Shown one piece after another: positions 35,521 through 46,752 of a stretch of DNA of 64,000 bases. Under the pieces are notes generated by a model. The model had not been told where the DNA came from and did no database searches. It was given only the letters and a program-made list of their open reading frames with translations. Both the position numbers and the translations under genes were made by a program. The DNA is from Frondihabitans sp. Leaf304 (GTDB lineage: Bacteria > Actinomycetota > Actinomycetes > Actinomycetales > Microbacteriaceae), in NCBI RefSeq assembly GCF_001423105.1, contig NZ_LMNV01000002.1:1161815-1225814 (forward strand), in the 5' to 3' direction. How positions within the stretch are numbered: position 1 is the stretch's first letter; every line of letters begins with the position of its first letter.

Positions 35521-36573
35521 GTGACCGACACCACCACCAGGGCGCCCGTTTCGGGCTGGTACGTCGACCCCTCGGGCCGGGCGCCGTACCGCTGGTGGAG
35601 TGGAGAGAACTGGACGACCGAGACGCTCGAAAGCCTCCCATCCGAGGCGTTCGTCGACTGCAGCGAGGCCGCTCTCCCCACCCGGCGCAGTCTCCGCGGG
35701 GCACGTCCGGTCGGAGGAGCCCCTGCATCCGGCGTGACAGCGACCTCGCCCACCGCTCCCCCCTGCCCACCGGCGAGTAATCGCACGCAGTCCACTTACG
35801 TGCCGGTGAACCCTCTGGCGCACGATAACGCCCACCACGGCTCTGCCTCGCCGGCGACTGCCCGCTGGTCGACGCCCGCAGCCTGGATCGCCAACGCCCC
35901 GCAGCAGCCCGATCACGCCGTGTACGGCACCGGGGTGCCCTTCGCCCGTCAGCAGCGGCGAGTGCCGCTCGTGCGGGCGATCAACCGCCCTGCGCGAAAC
36001 GGGTTCGCGCTGGGAATCCTCAGCACCCTCATCCTGATCGGCGTGGTCGGCGCCACGGTCGTGACCGGCCGGCTCTACACCGTCTGGTCGCTCTGGACCG
36101 TCGTCGGTCTCATCTGCAGCATCGTCGGCATCGTCCGCGCGAACGGGTGGGAGGCCCGAGGGCTGGTGCCGATCGGACGTGCGCGCGCCGTCGCGGGGCT
36201 CGTGCTCTGTGCGGTGTCACTGCTCGGCCAGACGACGGAGACGGCGCTGGCCGTGGCCGGCAGTTACGGGCCCGTGGCGGTGCGCCCCGCGGGGGCTGCC
36301 GGATCCTCGGCCCCTGACCGGGCGCCCGTGATCGGAATCCCACAGCCCGACGGAGCACTTGTCTACTCGCGGACCCAGGCCCAGTCGTCGATCGCCGCCG
36401 CCTACACGTCGGCCCTGAAGTCAGAACCGGCCCGGGTGGCGTGCCCCGCCTCCGAGGCTCTTGCCGTGAGCGTGTCGTTCAGCTGCCGAGTGGTCGTCGC
36501 GGGTGGAACTGCGACGACGGCGCACGTGACGATCGTTGACTCCGCCGGGCACGCCGAGATCCAGGTCAGCTAG
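35521..36573 (+). CDS. DUF2510 and membrane-domain protein, unknown function
   Basis: A 350-residue protein. Residues 10-40 form a DUF2510 module (GWYVDPSGRAPYRWWSGENW), a Trp-rich cytoplasmic motif common in actinobacterial membrane proteins. After a Pro/Ser-rich linker come two hydrophobic hairpins (about 165-210 and 220-250), then an exported C-terminal domain with two cysteines (VACPASEA, FSCRVVV) and the ending HVTIVDSAGHAEIQVS, like DUF4333. The GTG at 35521 has GGGGAG 6 bases upstream. Function unknown; it stands alone after the protease gene. Confidence 0.75.
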   Translation: MTDTTTRAPVSGWYVDPSGRAPYRWWSGENWTTETLESLPSEAFVDCSEAALPTRRSLRGARPVGGAPASGVTATSPTAPPCPPASNRTQSTYVPVNPLAHDNAHHGSASPATARWSTPAAWIANAPQQPDHAVYGTGVPFARQQRRVPLVRAINRPARNGFALGILSTLILIGVVGATVVTGRLYTVWSLWTVVGLICSIVGIVRANGWEARGLVPIGRARAVAGLVLCAVSLLGQTTETALAVAGSYGPVAVRPAGAAGSSAPDRAPVIGIPQPDGALVYSRTQAQSSIAAAYTSALKSEPARVACPASEALAVSVSFSCRVVVAGGTATTAHVTIVDSAGHAEIQVS

Positions 36574-36584
36574 ACCGGTGCCAC

Positions 36585-37205
36585 CTAGGCCAGCGCGCCG
36601 CCCGACTCGTCGAGGTAGCAGGCCCCGCACAGCGCCTCGTAGGTGACCTTCTCGCCGTCGATCGCGACCTGCTCGCCGTCGAACACGTAGCGGCCGTCGA
36701 ACAGACGCGCGTTGAAGATCGCCTTGCGGCCGCACCGGCAGATCGTCTTGAGCTCTTCGAGCGAGTGGGCTACCTCGAACAGCCGCGCAGCCCCCTCGAA
36801 CGCGTGCGTGCGGAAGTCGGTGCGGATGCCGTAGGCCAGTACGGGAATGTCGTCGCGGACGGCGATCCGCAGCAGGGAGTCGACCTGGGGTGCCGAGAGG
36901 AACTGAGCCTCGTCGACGAGGAGGCAGGCGACGTCGCGGCTGGATCCTTCGGTGCCGGTCTCAGCGACCACGGCCCGACGGGCGGCCGCGAACGTCTCGG
37001 CGAGGTCGTCGCCCGGGCGCACCAGGAAGTCGGTCGTGCGGGTCACGCCGAGCCGGGAGACGATCTGGTCGTCGCCCTTGGTGTCGGTGTCGGGCTTCGC
37101 GAGGAGCACCCGCTGGTGGCGCTCTTCGTAGTTGTAAGCGGCCTGGAGCAGCGACGTGCTTTTGCCGGAGTTCATCGCGCCATACCGGAAGTAGAGTTTC
37201 GCCAC
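36585..37205 (-). CDS. tdk: Thymidine kinase
   Basis: Salvage kinase converting thymidine to dTMP. The 206 residues include the P-loop YGAMNSGKSTSLL (8-20), a DEAQF motif (VDEAQFL, near 93), and two zinc-binding pairs, CRCGRKA and CGACYLD, at the lid. The size is normal for type II (bacterial/human-like) enzymes. The GTG at 37205 follows the response-regulator gene stop after 19 bp, so it could be cotranscribed, though function does not link them. Confidence 0.95.
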   Translation of the reverse strand: MAKLYFRYGAMNSGKSTSLLQAAYNYEERHQRVLLAKPDTDTKGDDQIVSRLGVTRTTDFLVRPGDDLAETFAAARRAVVAETGTEGSSRDVACLLVDEAQFLSAPQVDSLLRIAVRDDIPVLAYGIRTDFRTHAFEGAARLFEVAHSLEELKTICRCGRKAIFNARLFDGRYVFDGEQVAIDGEKVTYEALCGACYLDESGGALA

Positions 37206-37224
37206 CCCGAGAGGTTACAGCGCC

Positions 37225-37968
37225 CTACTGCAGGTAGCCGTCTTCGGCCGCGCGGCGGATCAGCTCGGCCTTCTTCGAGGCCGGACGGTTCGCTTTGGCG
37301 TACTTCTCGCGCACGCGACGCAGGTACGTCTTGGCGGTCTCGTACTGCACGTTCATCTGCTGCGCGACCTCGTTCGTCGAGAAGCCCGAGACGTAGAGGC
37401 GGAAGGCCTCGGCCTCGCCCGCGCTGAGCTTGGGGCGGCTCTGGTTGGCCGCACCGACGGGCAGCGGGCGCCAGTCGCGCTGGGGAGCGCTGTCGCGGGC
37501 CACACCCATCACCTGGCGAGCGGCATCCATCACCTCGCGCATGGGCAGGGCCTTCGAGAGGAAGGCCGAGGCGCCGGCGTCGAGGGCCCGCTCACGCGAC
37601 TCTCGCGTGTCGAGGCTCGAGAGCACGACGACCTTGGCACCGGCGGCGCGGCAGGTGCGAACGCGCGCCTCAATCGACACCGGCTCTTTGAGCTGGAAGT
37701 CGAGGAACACCAGGTCGGTCGGGAAGTTGTCGCTGTGCACCAGCTGCAGCCAGGTGTGCGCGGTGAGCACGAGGTCGAAGTCGTAGGCGTTCACGTTGAT
37801 CCAGCTCGACAGACTGTCGAGGAGGACCTCGTGGTCGTCGAGGATCGCCAGACGAACGCGACGCTGAGACGGGGCATCGGGAGTGAGGGAGTTCCAGGAA
37901 GCGACCGGGACGGGCCGCGCCGAAGCCGACCGGAGAGTGTTGCTACCGTTCGAATCAGTGCTGGTCAT
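37225..37968 (-). CDS. Response regulator with LuxR-type DNA-binding domain
   Basis: A 247-residue regulator. The receiver domain (about 38-155) has acidic residues ILDDHEVLL (42-50), the phospho-acceptor Asp in LVFLDFQLK (near 90) and the conserved Lys in FLSKALP (near 139). The C-terminal LuxR/GerE helix-turn-helix (about 180-240) reads GFSTNEVAQQMNVQYETAKTYLRRV. A 30-residue Ser/Asn-rich N-terminus precedes the receiver. Its gene overlaps the degenerate kinase gene by 14 bp, so the kinase genes 37955-40350 are the expected partners. Confidence 0.92.
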   Translation of the reverse strand: MTSTDSNGSNTLRSASARPVPVASWNSLTPDAPSQRRVRLAILDDHEVLLDSLSSWINVNAYDFDLVLTAHTWLQLVHSDNFPTDLVFLDFQLKEPVSIEARVRTCRAAGAKVVVLSSLDTRESRERALDAGASAFLSKALPMREVMDAARQVMGVARDSAPQRDWRPLPVGAANQSRPKLSAGEAEAFRLYVSGFSTNEVAQQMNVQYETAKTYLRRVREKYAKANRPASKKAELIRRAAEDGYLQ

Positions 37969-39100
37969 AAGAAAACCTTAGTGTCAGGAGGGAGCCGTTC
38001 ACGTCGACATGGAGGTCGGCGAAAAGGATGCGGAGGACGGCGAAATAGGGGGCGTAGCGCTGCCGGATGGCAACGTCGGGCGAGGTGCTCTCGATGCGGA
38101 GAAGTGCCCGGACAACCGGGTCGTCGTCGTGAAGCACGACGCTAAGACTGGAGGTGCGGGTGCTGGCGTCGACGGCGAGCGCACTCACGATGGCTCGGAT
38201 CGCCGTGCGCTGATCGCCGGTCATGTGGACTGCCAGCTGCGACCGGTCGAGCACCGTGCCCACCTCGCCCCGCGGGCTGACGTCGAGCATGGCCTGCTCG
38301 AGCCAGGAGCGGTCGGCGTCGTCGACGATGCGACGCCGAATCACAGTGGCGACCTCGCCCGCGCGGCGACTGTCGTCGGCGGTGATCTCTCCGCTCTCGA
38401 CGAGCTGCGAGAAAAACGGCACGACGTCGCGGTTCAGTCCGGTCACGCGATCCTGCTGCACCGAGCGGGCGATCCCGGGGCGGAGCGACGAGGCATCCTC
38501 GTCGTTTAGCGTGGTGGCACGGGCCATCCACGCTCGCACCTGGAACACGAACGACGACGAGTAGGCGGCCGCCCCCACTCCCAGCGCCGAGAGCGGTGTG
38601 ACCCCGATGGCGAGGTAGGCCAGCAGGGGCGCGGGAGTTTCGAAGTACGGCACCTCGAATGCGACGACAACGGCAGCGACCAAGGATCCGACACTGGTCG
38701 CCACGACGAGGTCGCGCGCCGGTCGATAGGGTGCGCACGAGAGCAGCAAGAGCCCGACGGCCGTCGGCCCCCAGTCGTCGCGGATCAACCCGTCAGAACC
38801 CGCTGACGCGAGCGCTTCGGCGACCATCGCACCGATGGCGAGAACGACGAGCGCGATGAAGTGCGACCGCCGCAACGGGGCGCGCATGCTGCTCGAGCCG
38901 ACTGCGACGATGACGATCGCCCCGGCGAGGAACACGAGTGCGAGCACGGTGAGAGCGTGGTCGACGTTCGCATCACTCAGGAACAGCGTTCGCCACAGGG
39001 CGAGGGCGCCGGCGAAGAACGCGAGACCGAGCGGAATGGGTCGCAGCTTCAGAGCGCCGAGCGGATCGATCTGCTGGGCGGTGTCTTCTCGGGCGCTCAC
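37955..39100 (-). CDS. Membrane protein resembling a degenerate sensor kinase
   Basis: The 381 residues have about six N-terminal membrane helices (22-195), then a cytoplasmic part that aligns in layout with NarL-type kinases but lacks the key motifs. The position where HD is expected reads GLNRDVVPFF, and no N-box Asn or GxG ATP-lid motifs are seen; the end is LHVDVNGSLLTLRFSY. It is therefore unlikely to bind ATP or autophosphorylate. Its GTG overlaps the kinase stop by 4 bp and its end overlaps the regulator gene, so it is an integral third component. A heterodimer partner or signal receptor for the active kinase is the likely role (inference). Confidence 0.7.
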   Translation of the reverse strand: MSAREDTAQQIDPLGALKLRPIPLGLAFFAGALALWRTLFLSDANVDHALTVLALVFLAGAIVIVAVGSSSMRAPLRRSHFIALVVLAIGAMVAEALASAGSDGLIRDDWGPTAVGLLLLSCAPYRPARDLVVATSVGSLVAAVVVAFEVPYFETPAPLLAYLAIGVTPLSALGVGAAAYSSSFVFQVRAWMARATTLNDEDASSLRPGIARSVQQDRVTGLNRDVVPFFSQLVESGEITADDSRRAGEVATVIRRRIVDDADRSWLEQAMLDVSPRGEVGTVLDRSQLAVHMTGDQRTAIRAIVSALAVDASTRTSSLSVVLHDDDPVVRALLRIESTSPDVAIRQRYAPYFAVLRILFADLHVDVNGSLLTLRFSYDQH

Positions 39101-40350
39101 GCGGCGTCTTCCGCGTCGGTCTGCTGCCTGTCGGCCTGCTGCGTGTCGGCCTGCTGCGCGTCGGCCGGCTGCGCGTCGGCTGGCAGTCCGATCATGACCG
39201 AGGTGCCGCTGCCGGGTGACGACCAGATCTGCACGGTGCCGCCGACGCGCTCGATGCGGGCCCTGACGGAGTTGCGCACGCCGAGACGGTCTCGCGGGGT
39301 CTCGCTCTCGGTGAAGCCCACGCCGTTATCGATCACCATGATCGAGACGTCGGGGCCGGCGCCGAGAATCACCAGCTCCGCCTCGGTCGTGCCGGAGTGC
39401 CGGAGTACGTTCGCGAAGCACTGGGTCACGGCCAGGGCGAGCGCCTTTGCCCGCTCGGCGGTGAGCCTCGTCAGAGCGGCGACGTCGCCCGTCACCGTCA
39501 CGTCGAGGCCCTGGTCTTCGGCACGGATGACGGCCGCCCCCAGCGGTGAGGTCTCCCACTCGTCGAACGTGCTGTCTCGGGAGTCAGCCTGCTCCAGCCA
39601 CTCCTGCCCGATGAGCACCTGCAGGTCGCGCTCCATCGCCCCGCGAAGCTCAGGGTCGAGTCGCCCGGGCTCGCTCAGCGACAGCGCCGCGAGATGGCTG
39701 AGGACGGTGTCGTGCACGAGCGCGGAGGCCTGCTGCTCGATCTCGAACCGCATGACCGACACCTGCTCTTCGCGTGCGGCCCGGTGGAGGTTCGGCTGCA
39801 GGCGCGAGGCCCGTTCGCGAGCGACCAAGGATCCGCCCATCGTGGCAACGATCAAGAGGAAGCACAGCAGCGCCGCCACATCGACCCGGTGAGCAGACCC
39901 CGTCTGGAACGACGCGACCTGCGTCGCCACCTCCCCGAGCACGAGACCGACCGTGGCCCAGAGCGGGCCGCGGCGAGCGGAGAGCCCCGATCCTCCGACC
40001 AGAATGAGCGCGAGCTTGGGGAGCGAGACCGTGAACGCATCAGAAGAGTCGACGCTGGCGATCTGCGAGAGGACGGTGATGGCATAGACGTAGACCGAGG
40101 CACCCCCGACGACGAGGTACGCCACGGTCGTAAGGGTCGACCGGACCCGCTCGACCAGAACGAGCAGCAGGAGCATCGGCACCAGCGCAATGAGAGCGGG
40201 CCAGAGGATCAGGGCCGGACGCGCGAACTGGAGCGTGATGAGCAGGACCGTGGCAGCTACGAGAAGGACCGTCGCGATCGCGTGACAGGCTCGTGCGATG
40301 GCCCGTGCCGAGCTTTGAGGAGCGAGGTGGGTCGGGAGGCCGAGCAGCAC
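39097..40350 (-). CDS. Sensor histidine kinase (NarL-type)
   Basis: A 417-residue kinase with six hydrophobic segments (about 20-185), a phospho-acceptor region SALVHDTVLSHLAALSL (His near 228) and an ATPase domain with ANVLRHSG (N-box), MVIDNGVGF (G1) and LGVRNSVRARIERVGG (G2). The C-terminal 25 residues are a QPADAQQADTQQAD-type repeat. GTG 40350 is preferred because AAGGAGG lies 4 bases before it; a TTG at 40368 is the only other option. First gene of the three-gene sensory operon; the signal is unknown. Confidence 0.88.
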   Translation of the reverse strand: MLLGLPTHLAPQSSARAIARACHAIATVLLVAATVLLITLQFARPALILWPALIALVPMLLLLVLVERVRSTLTTVAYLVVGGASVYVYAITVLSQIASVDSSDAFTVSLPKLALILVGGSGLSARRGPLWATVGLVLGEVATQVASFQTGSAHRVDVAALLCFLLIVATMGGSLVARERASRLQPNLHRAAREEQVSVMRFEIEQQASALVHDTVLSHLAALSLSEPGRLDPELRGAMERDLQVLIGQEWLEQADSRDSTFDEWETSPLGAAVIRAEDQGLDVTVTGDVAALTRLTAERAKALALAVTQCFANVLRHSGTTEAELVILGAGPDVSIMVIDNGVGFTESETPRDRLGVRNSVRARIERVGGTVQIWSSPGSGTSVMIGLPADAQPADAQQADTQQADRQQTDAEDAA

Positions 40351-40588
40351 GCATCCTCCTTCTCTCAAGGCATCGCAGCCGCCGAGGGGTGCCGGGGGCT
40401 ACTCGAAGTATGGCAAACCCGGCGCCTCCCTGTGTACCCCGGTTTCAGGGGACAGAGGCGAAAGTGATTGTCGCCTGCCTGGGATTTGTGCCCCGAACGC
40501 GGTCCAGGGGTGCCCGCACGGGCCCGCCAGAGGCACAGTCGCTCGACATCTGGGCTCAAAACCTCGCTCCGGGAGGCGGCACCTTGCT

Positions 40589-40677
40589 GACGGCGTTTTG
40601 CGCGGCGTCAAATTTGACCGATTTCGAAGCGCACCCGCATTTCGATTCGCGTCAAATGTGACCGCGCGCAAAACGTC
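40589..40677. repeat. 89-bp palindromic element related to family B
   Basis: The outer arms are GACGGCGTTTTGCGCG (40589-40604) and CGCGCAAAACGTC (40665-40677). The inner arms contain GTCAAATTTGAC, itself a perfect 12-bp palindrome, and GTCAAATGTGAC. The whole folds into one long stem with a loop around GCGCACCCGCAT. Confidence 0.75.
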
Positions 40678-40784
40678 TCTGCGAAGAAGTGGCCCCCGGC
40701 GCGCACGACCCAACCTGGCCGGGCGCGCGCGACCCAACCTCGCCAGACGGGCCGGAGACCGAGGCTTTCGCCTACGCCGAAGGG

Positions 40785-40800
40785 ACCCCGGCGTCGGGGT
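40785..40800 (-). terminator. Hairpin after mqo
   Basis: ACCCCG-GCGT-CGGGGT lies 9 bases past the mqo stop on the minus strand. There is no U-run. Likely terminator. Confidence 0.5.
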
Positions 40801-40808
40801 GATCGGGC

Positions 40809-42290
40809 TTAGGCGTGGATCCTGAGAGTTTCCGCCGTGGCATGCATGGTCGCCGCCGCCTTCTGCTCGTCGACTGCAAGCAACTCGCCGACCGTCGGGA
40901 TCATGCGCTTGAGCTTGGGAGCCCACTCGTCTTTCTTCGCCGGGAAGCAACGCTCGAGCACGTCGAGCATGATCGGGACTGCGGTAGAGGCACCCGGCGA
41001 CGCACCGAGGAGGCCCGCGATCGAGCCGTCGGCCGCCGCGACGACCTCGGTTCCGAACTGCAGCACCCCGCCCTTCTTGGCGTCTTTCTTGATGACCTGG
41101 ACGCGCTGACCGGCGGTGATGCGATACCAGTCTTTCGGGTCGGCGTTCGGCATGAACTCGAGAAGGGCCTCGAACTTGGTTCGCTTGGAGGCGGCGAGCT
41201 GGCTCACGAGGTACTTGATGAGGTCGAAGTTCGCAAGGCCGACCCGGATCATTGGGTAGAGGTTGTGCAGGCGGATCGACTTGAACAGGTCGAGATACGA
41301 GCCGCTCTTGAGGAACTTCGGGCTGAACCCCGCGTAGGGCCCGAACATGAGGCTCGCCTCGCCGTCGACGACTCGGGTGTCGAGGTGGGGCACCGACATG
41401 GGCGGGGCGCCGACCGACGCCTTGCCGTACACCTTCGCCTGGTGGGTGGCCACGACCTCGGGGTTGTCGGTGCGAAGGAACTCCCCCGACACCGGAAAAC
41501 CGCCGAATCCTCGAATCTCGCGAATGCCCGACTTTTGCAGGAGCCCGAGAGCGCCGCCGCCGGCACCCACGAAAACGAACCTCGCACGAACCTCGATGGG
41601 CTCGTTGGTCGCGCCGCGGTTGAGGGCGATGGTCCAGGTGCGGTCGCGATTCTTGGTCAGGTTCGTGACCCGGTGCCCGAGCGACAGCCCGGCGCCGTTT
41701 CTCGTGAGGTAGTCGAGCAGCTCACGCGTGAGGGAGCCGAAATCGACGTCGGTGCCCGCGAGAATGTGCGTCGCGGCGATCGGCTGCCCCGCGGCGCGGC
41801 CGGGAATGAGCGACGGCGCCCACTTGGCGATCGTCTCCGGGTCGTCGCTGAACTCCATGCCCTTGAAGAGCGGGTGGCCGTCGAGAGCCACGTGCCGTTT
41901 GCGGAGGTACTCGACGTTGGCTGCGCCCCAGACGAAGCTCATGTGTGGCGTCTCGTTGATGAAGTGATCCGGCTCGGGCAGCGCGCCCTCGCCAATCAGG
42001 AACGACCAGAACTGGCGCGAGACCTGAAACTGCTCGTTGACCTTGACGGCACTCGAGATCTCGATCGAGCCGTCGGCCTTCTGCGGGGTGTAGTTCAGCT
42101 CGCACAGAGCGGAGTGGCCGGTGCCCGCGTTGTTCCACGGGTTGCTGCTCTCCTGCGCGACGTCGTTCAGCGCCTCGTAGATCTCGATCGACCAGTCGGG
42201 CTGGAGCTGCTTCAGCAGCGCCCCCAGGGTCGCAGACATTATTCCGCCGCCGATGAGGGCGACGTCGATGGGCTCCGTTGCAACAGTCAC
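40809..42290 (-). CDS. mqo: Malate:quinone oxidoreductase
   Basis: Membrane-associated FAD enzyme of the TCA cycle passing electrons from malate to quinone. The 493 residues match the family length. The FAD-binding start is DVALIGGGIMSATLGALL (9-26), followed by the Mqo signatures ESSNPWNNAGTGHSALCELNY-type segment (47 onward) and HMSFVWGA. It follows asd after about 10 bp on the same strand, but is functionally unrelated, so cotranscription is possible. Confidence 0.96.
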   Translation of the reverse strand: MTVATEPIDVALIGGGIMSATLGALLKQLQPDWSIEIYEALNDVAQESSNPWNNAGTGHSALCELNYTPQKADGSIEISSAVKVNEQFQVSRQFWSFLIGEGALPEPDHFINETPHMSFVWGAANVEYLRKRHVALDGHPLFKGMEFSDDPETIAKWAPSLIPGRAAGQPIAATHILAGTDVDFGSLTRELLDYLTRNGAGLSLGHRVTNLTKNRDRTWTIALNRGATNEPIEVRARFVFVGAGGGALGLLQKSGIREIRGFGGFPVSGEFLRTDNPEVVATHQAKVYGKASVGAPPMSVPHLDTRVVDGEASLMFGPYAGFSPKFLKSGSYLDLFKSIRLHNLYPMIRVGLANFDLIKYLVSQLAASKRTKFEALLEFMPNADPKDWYRITAGQRVQVIKKDAKKGGVLQFGTEVVAAADGSIAGLLGASPGASTAVPIMLDVLERCFPAKKDEWAPKLKRMIPTVGELLAVDEQKAAATMHATAETLRIHA

Positions 42291-42300
42291 GACGCCGATT

Positions 42301-44807
<2,507 letters not shown>

Positions 44808-44846
44808 GGAAGGGCTCCTGGGGGGGTCGGGGGTACTGGCCTTGAA

Positions 44847-44852
44847 ATTGTA
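44847..44852 (-). promoter_or_regulatory. -10 element TACAAT for lysC
   Basis: TACAAT on the minus strand lies 40 bp before the lysC GTG, a near-perfect -10 hexamer. The -35 (CGTAAC at 17 bp) is poor. Confidence 0.5.
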
Positions 44853-44911
44853 TGGGACGTTTCGTCGGCGTTACGGCGCTGTGGCCGGTACACCCGGTCC
44901 GCCCCGCGCGT

Positions 44912-44975
44912 GCAACCTGACGCGCTTCGGCCAATCTGACCTGGCTCGCCGCGACGGTTTGGCCGAAATGCGTCA
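44912..44975. repeat. Family C inverted repeat, copy 1 (lysC side of the DUF559 gene)
   Basis: A palindrome in itself: TGACGCGCTTCGGCCAA (44918-44934) against TTGGCCGAAATGCGTCA (44959-44975), 15 of 17 paired. GCAACCTGACGCG (44912-44924) recurs inverted at 46104-46116. It ends 2 bp before the DUF559 gene stop. Confidence 0.8.
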
Positions 44976-44977
44976 CA

Positions 44978-45964
44978 TCACCTTGCCTTTCGCACGCCTG
45001 CGGCCGCGAGCAACCCGTCGAGGCGTTCAGCACGGGTGACGTCACTCCACATCCAGCGCACGACGGTACGAACTTCGGGGAGCGCCCGGAGTCGATCTTC
45101 TCGCCGCTTTTCAGCAACGACAGCGTCGGCAGGGGCCGCCCCTTTGAGGTAGTTCCCCTGTGAGTACTTGACATAGCCGTCGAATTCGCCGATCACGCCA
45201 AATTGCGGCCACCAAAAATCGGCGTACCCGATCAGGCCCCACTTATCGACGAAAGGCTGCTGCAGCACAGGTGGCGGCCATCCACGCTCGTTGAGAACCA
45301 CTCGACTCAGCGATTCTCCTGGCGACCCCGACCGCCCATCCACGAACGATCGAACGGTTCTGAATCGGCGGTGGGCTCGAATCGCGCCTCGTCGACGAGA
45401 TGCCGCATCGAGCTGATCGAGAGTCAGAACGGTTTTATCGGCTTCATCGCTGTCGGGAACCACGGGACCGTGCTCCTGAGGATCGCGGAGAGCGCTGTCG
45501 AGTGAGACGACGGCTTCTGCAAACGGAAGGTTCGTGGCCAAGTCGAGCGCCGTTCGACCGGGCTCCGTCACGCGGTAGCCGTAGCGCCATTCCGTGTCGC
45601 TCGATGCCAAAGGAGACGCGTGCACCAACCGCGTCGCCCCTTTGCGAGATCGAGCTACGACGGGATCGGTCACCGCCGGCCTATCGGGCCACGGCTGGAG
45701 TGACGCCCAACCATGAAAGGCCGCGGCCGTGAGATGTGAGAAGGCGCTGCTGTCGCTCACGCTTGGCCGGATGGCCTCGGCTCGGAGCAGATGCTGGACT
45801 CTGAGGTCGAGGCCGGACCAGGTGCTTGAGGGAAGAAAAACCCCCGGCACGATCCGCGTGAGCTCGCCCCGATCGGCCGCGCGACGGAGCGAGTGGTCGT
45901 CGTGACCGGCCCGCAGCAGGTCAGACGTTCGAATAAGGCGGGAGACGGCCGGCGAAAATGTCAT
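44978..45964 (-). CDS. AbiEi-like N-domain and DUF559 nuclease-fold protein
   Basis: The 328 residues combine an N-terminal winged-helix-like region (about 1-60: TSDLLRAGHDDHSLRRAADRG then RIVPGVFLP) as in AbiEi-type antitoxins with a C-terminal DUF559/Vsr-like region (about 240-325: GYADFWWPQFGVIGEFDG, then KY and VVAEKRREDRLRAL). The D-(x)n-E-x-D and following Lys resemble a PD-(D/E)XK nuclease core. No AbiEii toxin gene is next to it. Such proteins are common and patchy in Microbacteriaceae; their role is unknown, defence being a guess. The gene is bracketed by inverted repeats and separates recR from lysC, suggesting insertion as a cassette. Confidence 0.78.
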   Translation of the reverse strand: MTFSPAVSRLIRTSDLLRAGHDDHSLRRAADRGELTRIVPGVFLPSSTWSGLDLRVQHLLRAEAIRPSVSDSSAFSHLTAAAFHGWASLQPWPDRPAVTDPVVARSRKGATRLVHASPLASSDTEWRYGYRVTEPGRTALDLATNLPFAEAVVSLDSALRDPQEHGPVVPDSDEADKTVLTLDQLDAASRRRGAIRAHRRFRTVRSFVDGRSGSPGESLSRVVLNERGWPPPVLQQPFVDKWGLIGYADFWWPQFGVIGEFDGYVKYSQGNYLKGAAPADAVVAEKRREDRLRALPEVRTVVRWMWSDVTRAERLDGLLAAAGVRKAR

Positions 45965-46052
45965 ACATCAACGATGACGGAGTGAGCATGCGCATGGAGG
46001 GCCTGCAAGCAAGTTGTGGATAACTCGATGTGACGGTAGACGCTGCGCAAAC

Positions 46053-46116
46053 CGACGCGGATCGGCCATCCAGACGCGGCGCGCCGCGTCAGTTTGGCCG
46101 ATTCGCGTCAGGTTGC
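46053..46116. repeat. Family C inverted repeat, copy 2 (recR side of the DUF559 gene)
   Basis: GACGCGGATCGGCCA (46054-46068) pairs with TGGCCGATTCGCGTC (46095-46109), one mismatch, around GACGCGGCGCGCCGCGTC, a perfect 18-bp palindrome (46073-46090). The reverse complement aligns along its length with copy 1 at 44912-44975. Confidence 0.8.
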
Positions 46117-46151
46117 CGAGCACCGAGCCCCGAGCAAACCCGCGCGCGCAG

Positions 46152-46751
46152 CTAGTCGCTGACGACCCGCCGCCCCTCGAACGCACGCCCGAGCGTGACC
46201 TCGTCGGCGTATTCGAGGTCGCCGCCGACGGGCAGCCCCGAGGCGAGCCGGGTGACGCGCAGCCCGAACGGCGACAGCATCCGCGACAGATAGGTGGCGG
46301 TGGCCTCGCCCTCGAGGTTGGGGTCGGTCGCGATGATGACCTCGGTGACGGTGTCGTCGGCGAGGCGCTGCACGAGCTGGCGGATGCGCAGGTCGTCGGG
46401 CCCGATGCCGTCGATGGGGCTGATCGCTCCGCCGAGCACGTGGTACAGGCCGCGGAACTCGCGGGTGCGCTCAATCGCCTGCACGTCTTTCGCCTCTTCG
46501 ACGACGCAGATGGTCGCGGGCGACCGACGAGGATCGCGGCAGATCGAGCACCGCTCTTCTTCGGTCACGTTGCCGCAGATCTCGCAGAACCGCACCTTCG
46601 TCTTGACGTCGACCAGCAGTTCGGCGAGTCGCGTCGTGTCGAAAGTTTCGGTCTGCAGGATGTGGAAGGCGATGCGCTGAGCCGACTTCGGCCCGATACC
46701 GGGAAGGCGCCCGAACTCGTCGATCAGGTCTTGGACGATGCCTTCGTACAC
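46152..46751 (-). CDS. recR: Recombination protein RecR
   Basis: DNA repair factor that loads RecA with RecF/RecO. The 199 residues are the standard length: helix-hairpin-helix [17 protein letters not shown] (15-31), Cys4 zinc motif [17 protein letters not shown] (about 56-72), and a Toprim domain with CVVEEAKDV and [16 protein letters not shown]. The GTG at 46751 lies one base after the dnaX stop, giving the standard dnaX-recR pair. Confidence 0.96.
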   Translation of the reverse strand: MYEGIVQDLIDEFGRLPGIGPKSAQRIAFHILQTETFDTTRLAELLVDVKTKVRFCEICGNVTEEERCSICRDPRRSPATICVVEEAKDVQAIERTREFRGLYHVLGGAISPIDGIGPDDLRIRQLVQRLADDTVTEVIIATDPNLEGEATATYLSRMLSPFGLRVTRLASGLPVGGDLEYADEVTLGRAFEGRRVVSD

Positions 46752-46752
46752 G

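Larger units (their letters stand above)
40351..40808. other. Intergenic region between mqo and the sensor-kinase operon
   Basis: About 460 bp without a gene. It contains a family-B-like palindrome (40589-40677), a hairpin near mqo, a duplicated CGACCCAACCT (40707-40745 area), and presumably the kinase promoter, which I cannot define. Confidence 0.55.

Noticed and set aside
44978-45964. Classical AbiE toxin-antitoxin pair
   Set aside because: Only the AbiEi-like N-terminal part is present, fused to a DUF559 region; no AbiEii nucleotidyltransferase gene is adjacent.
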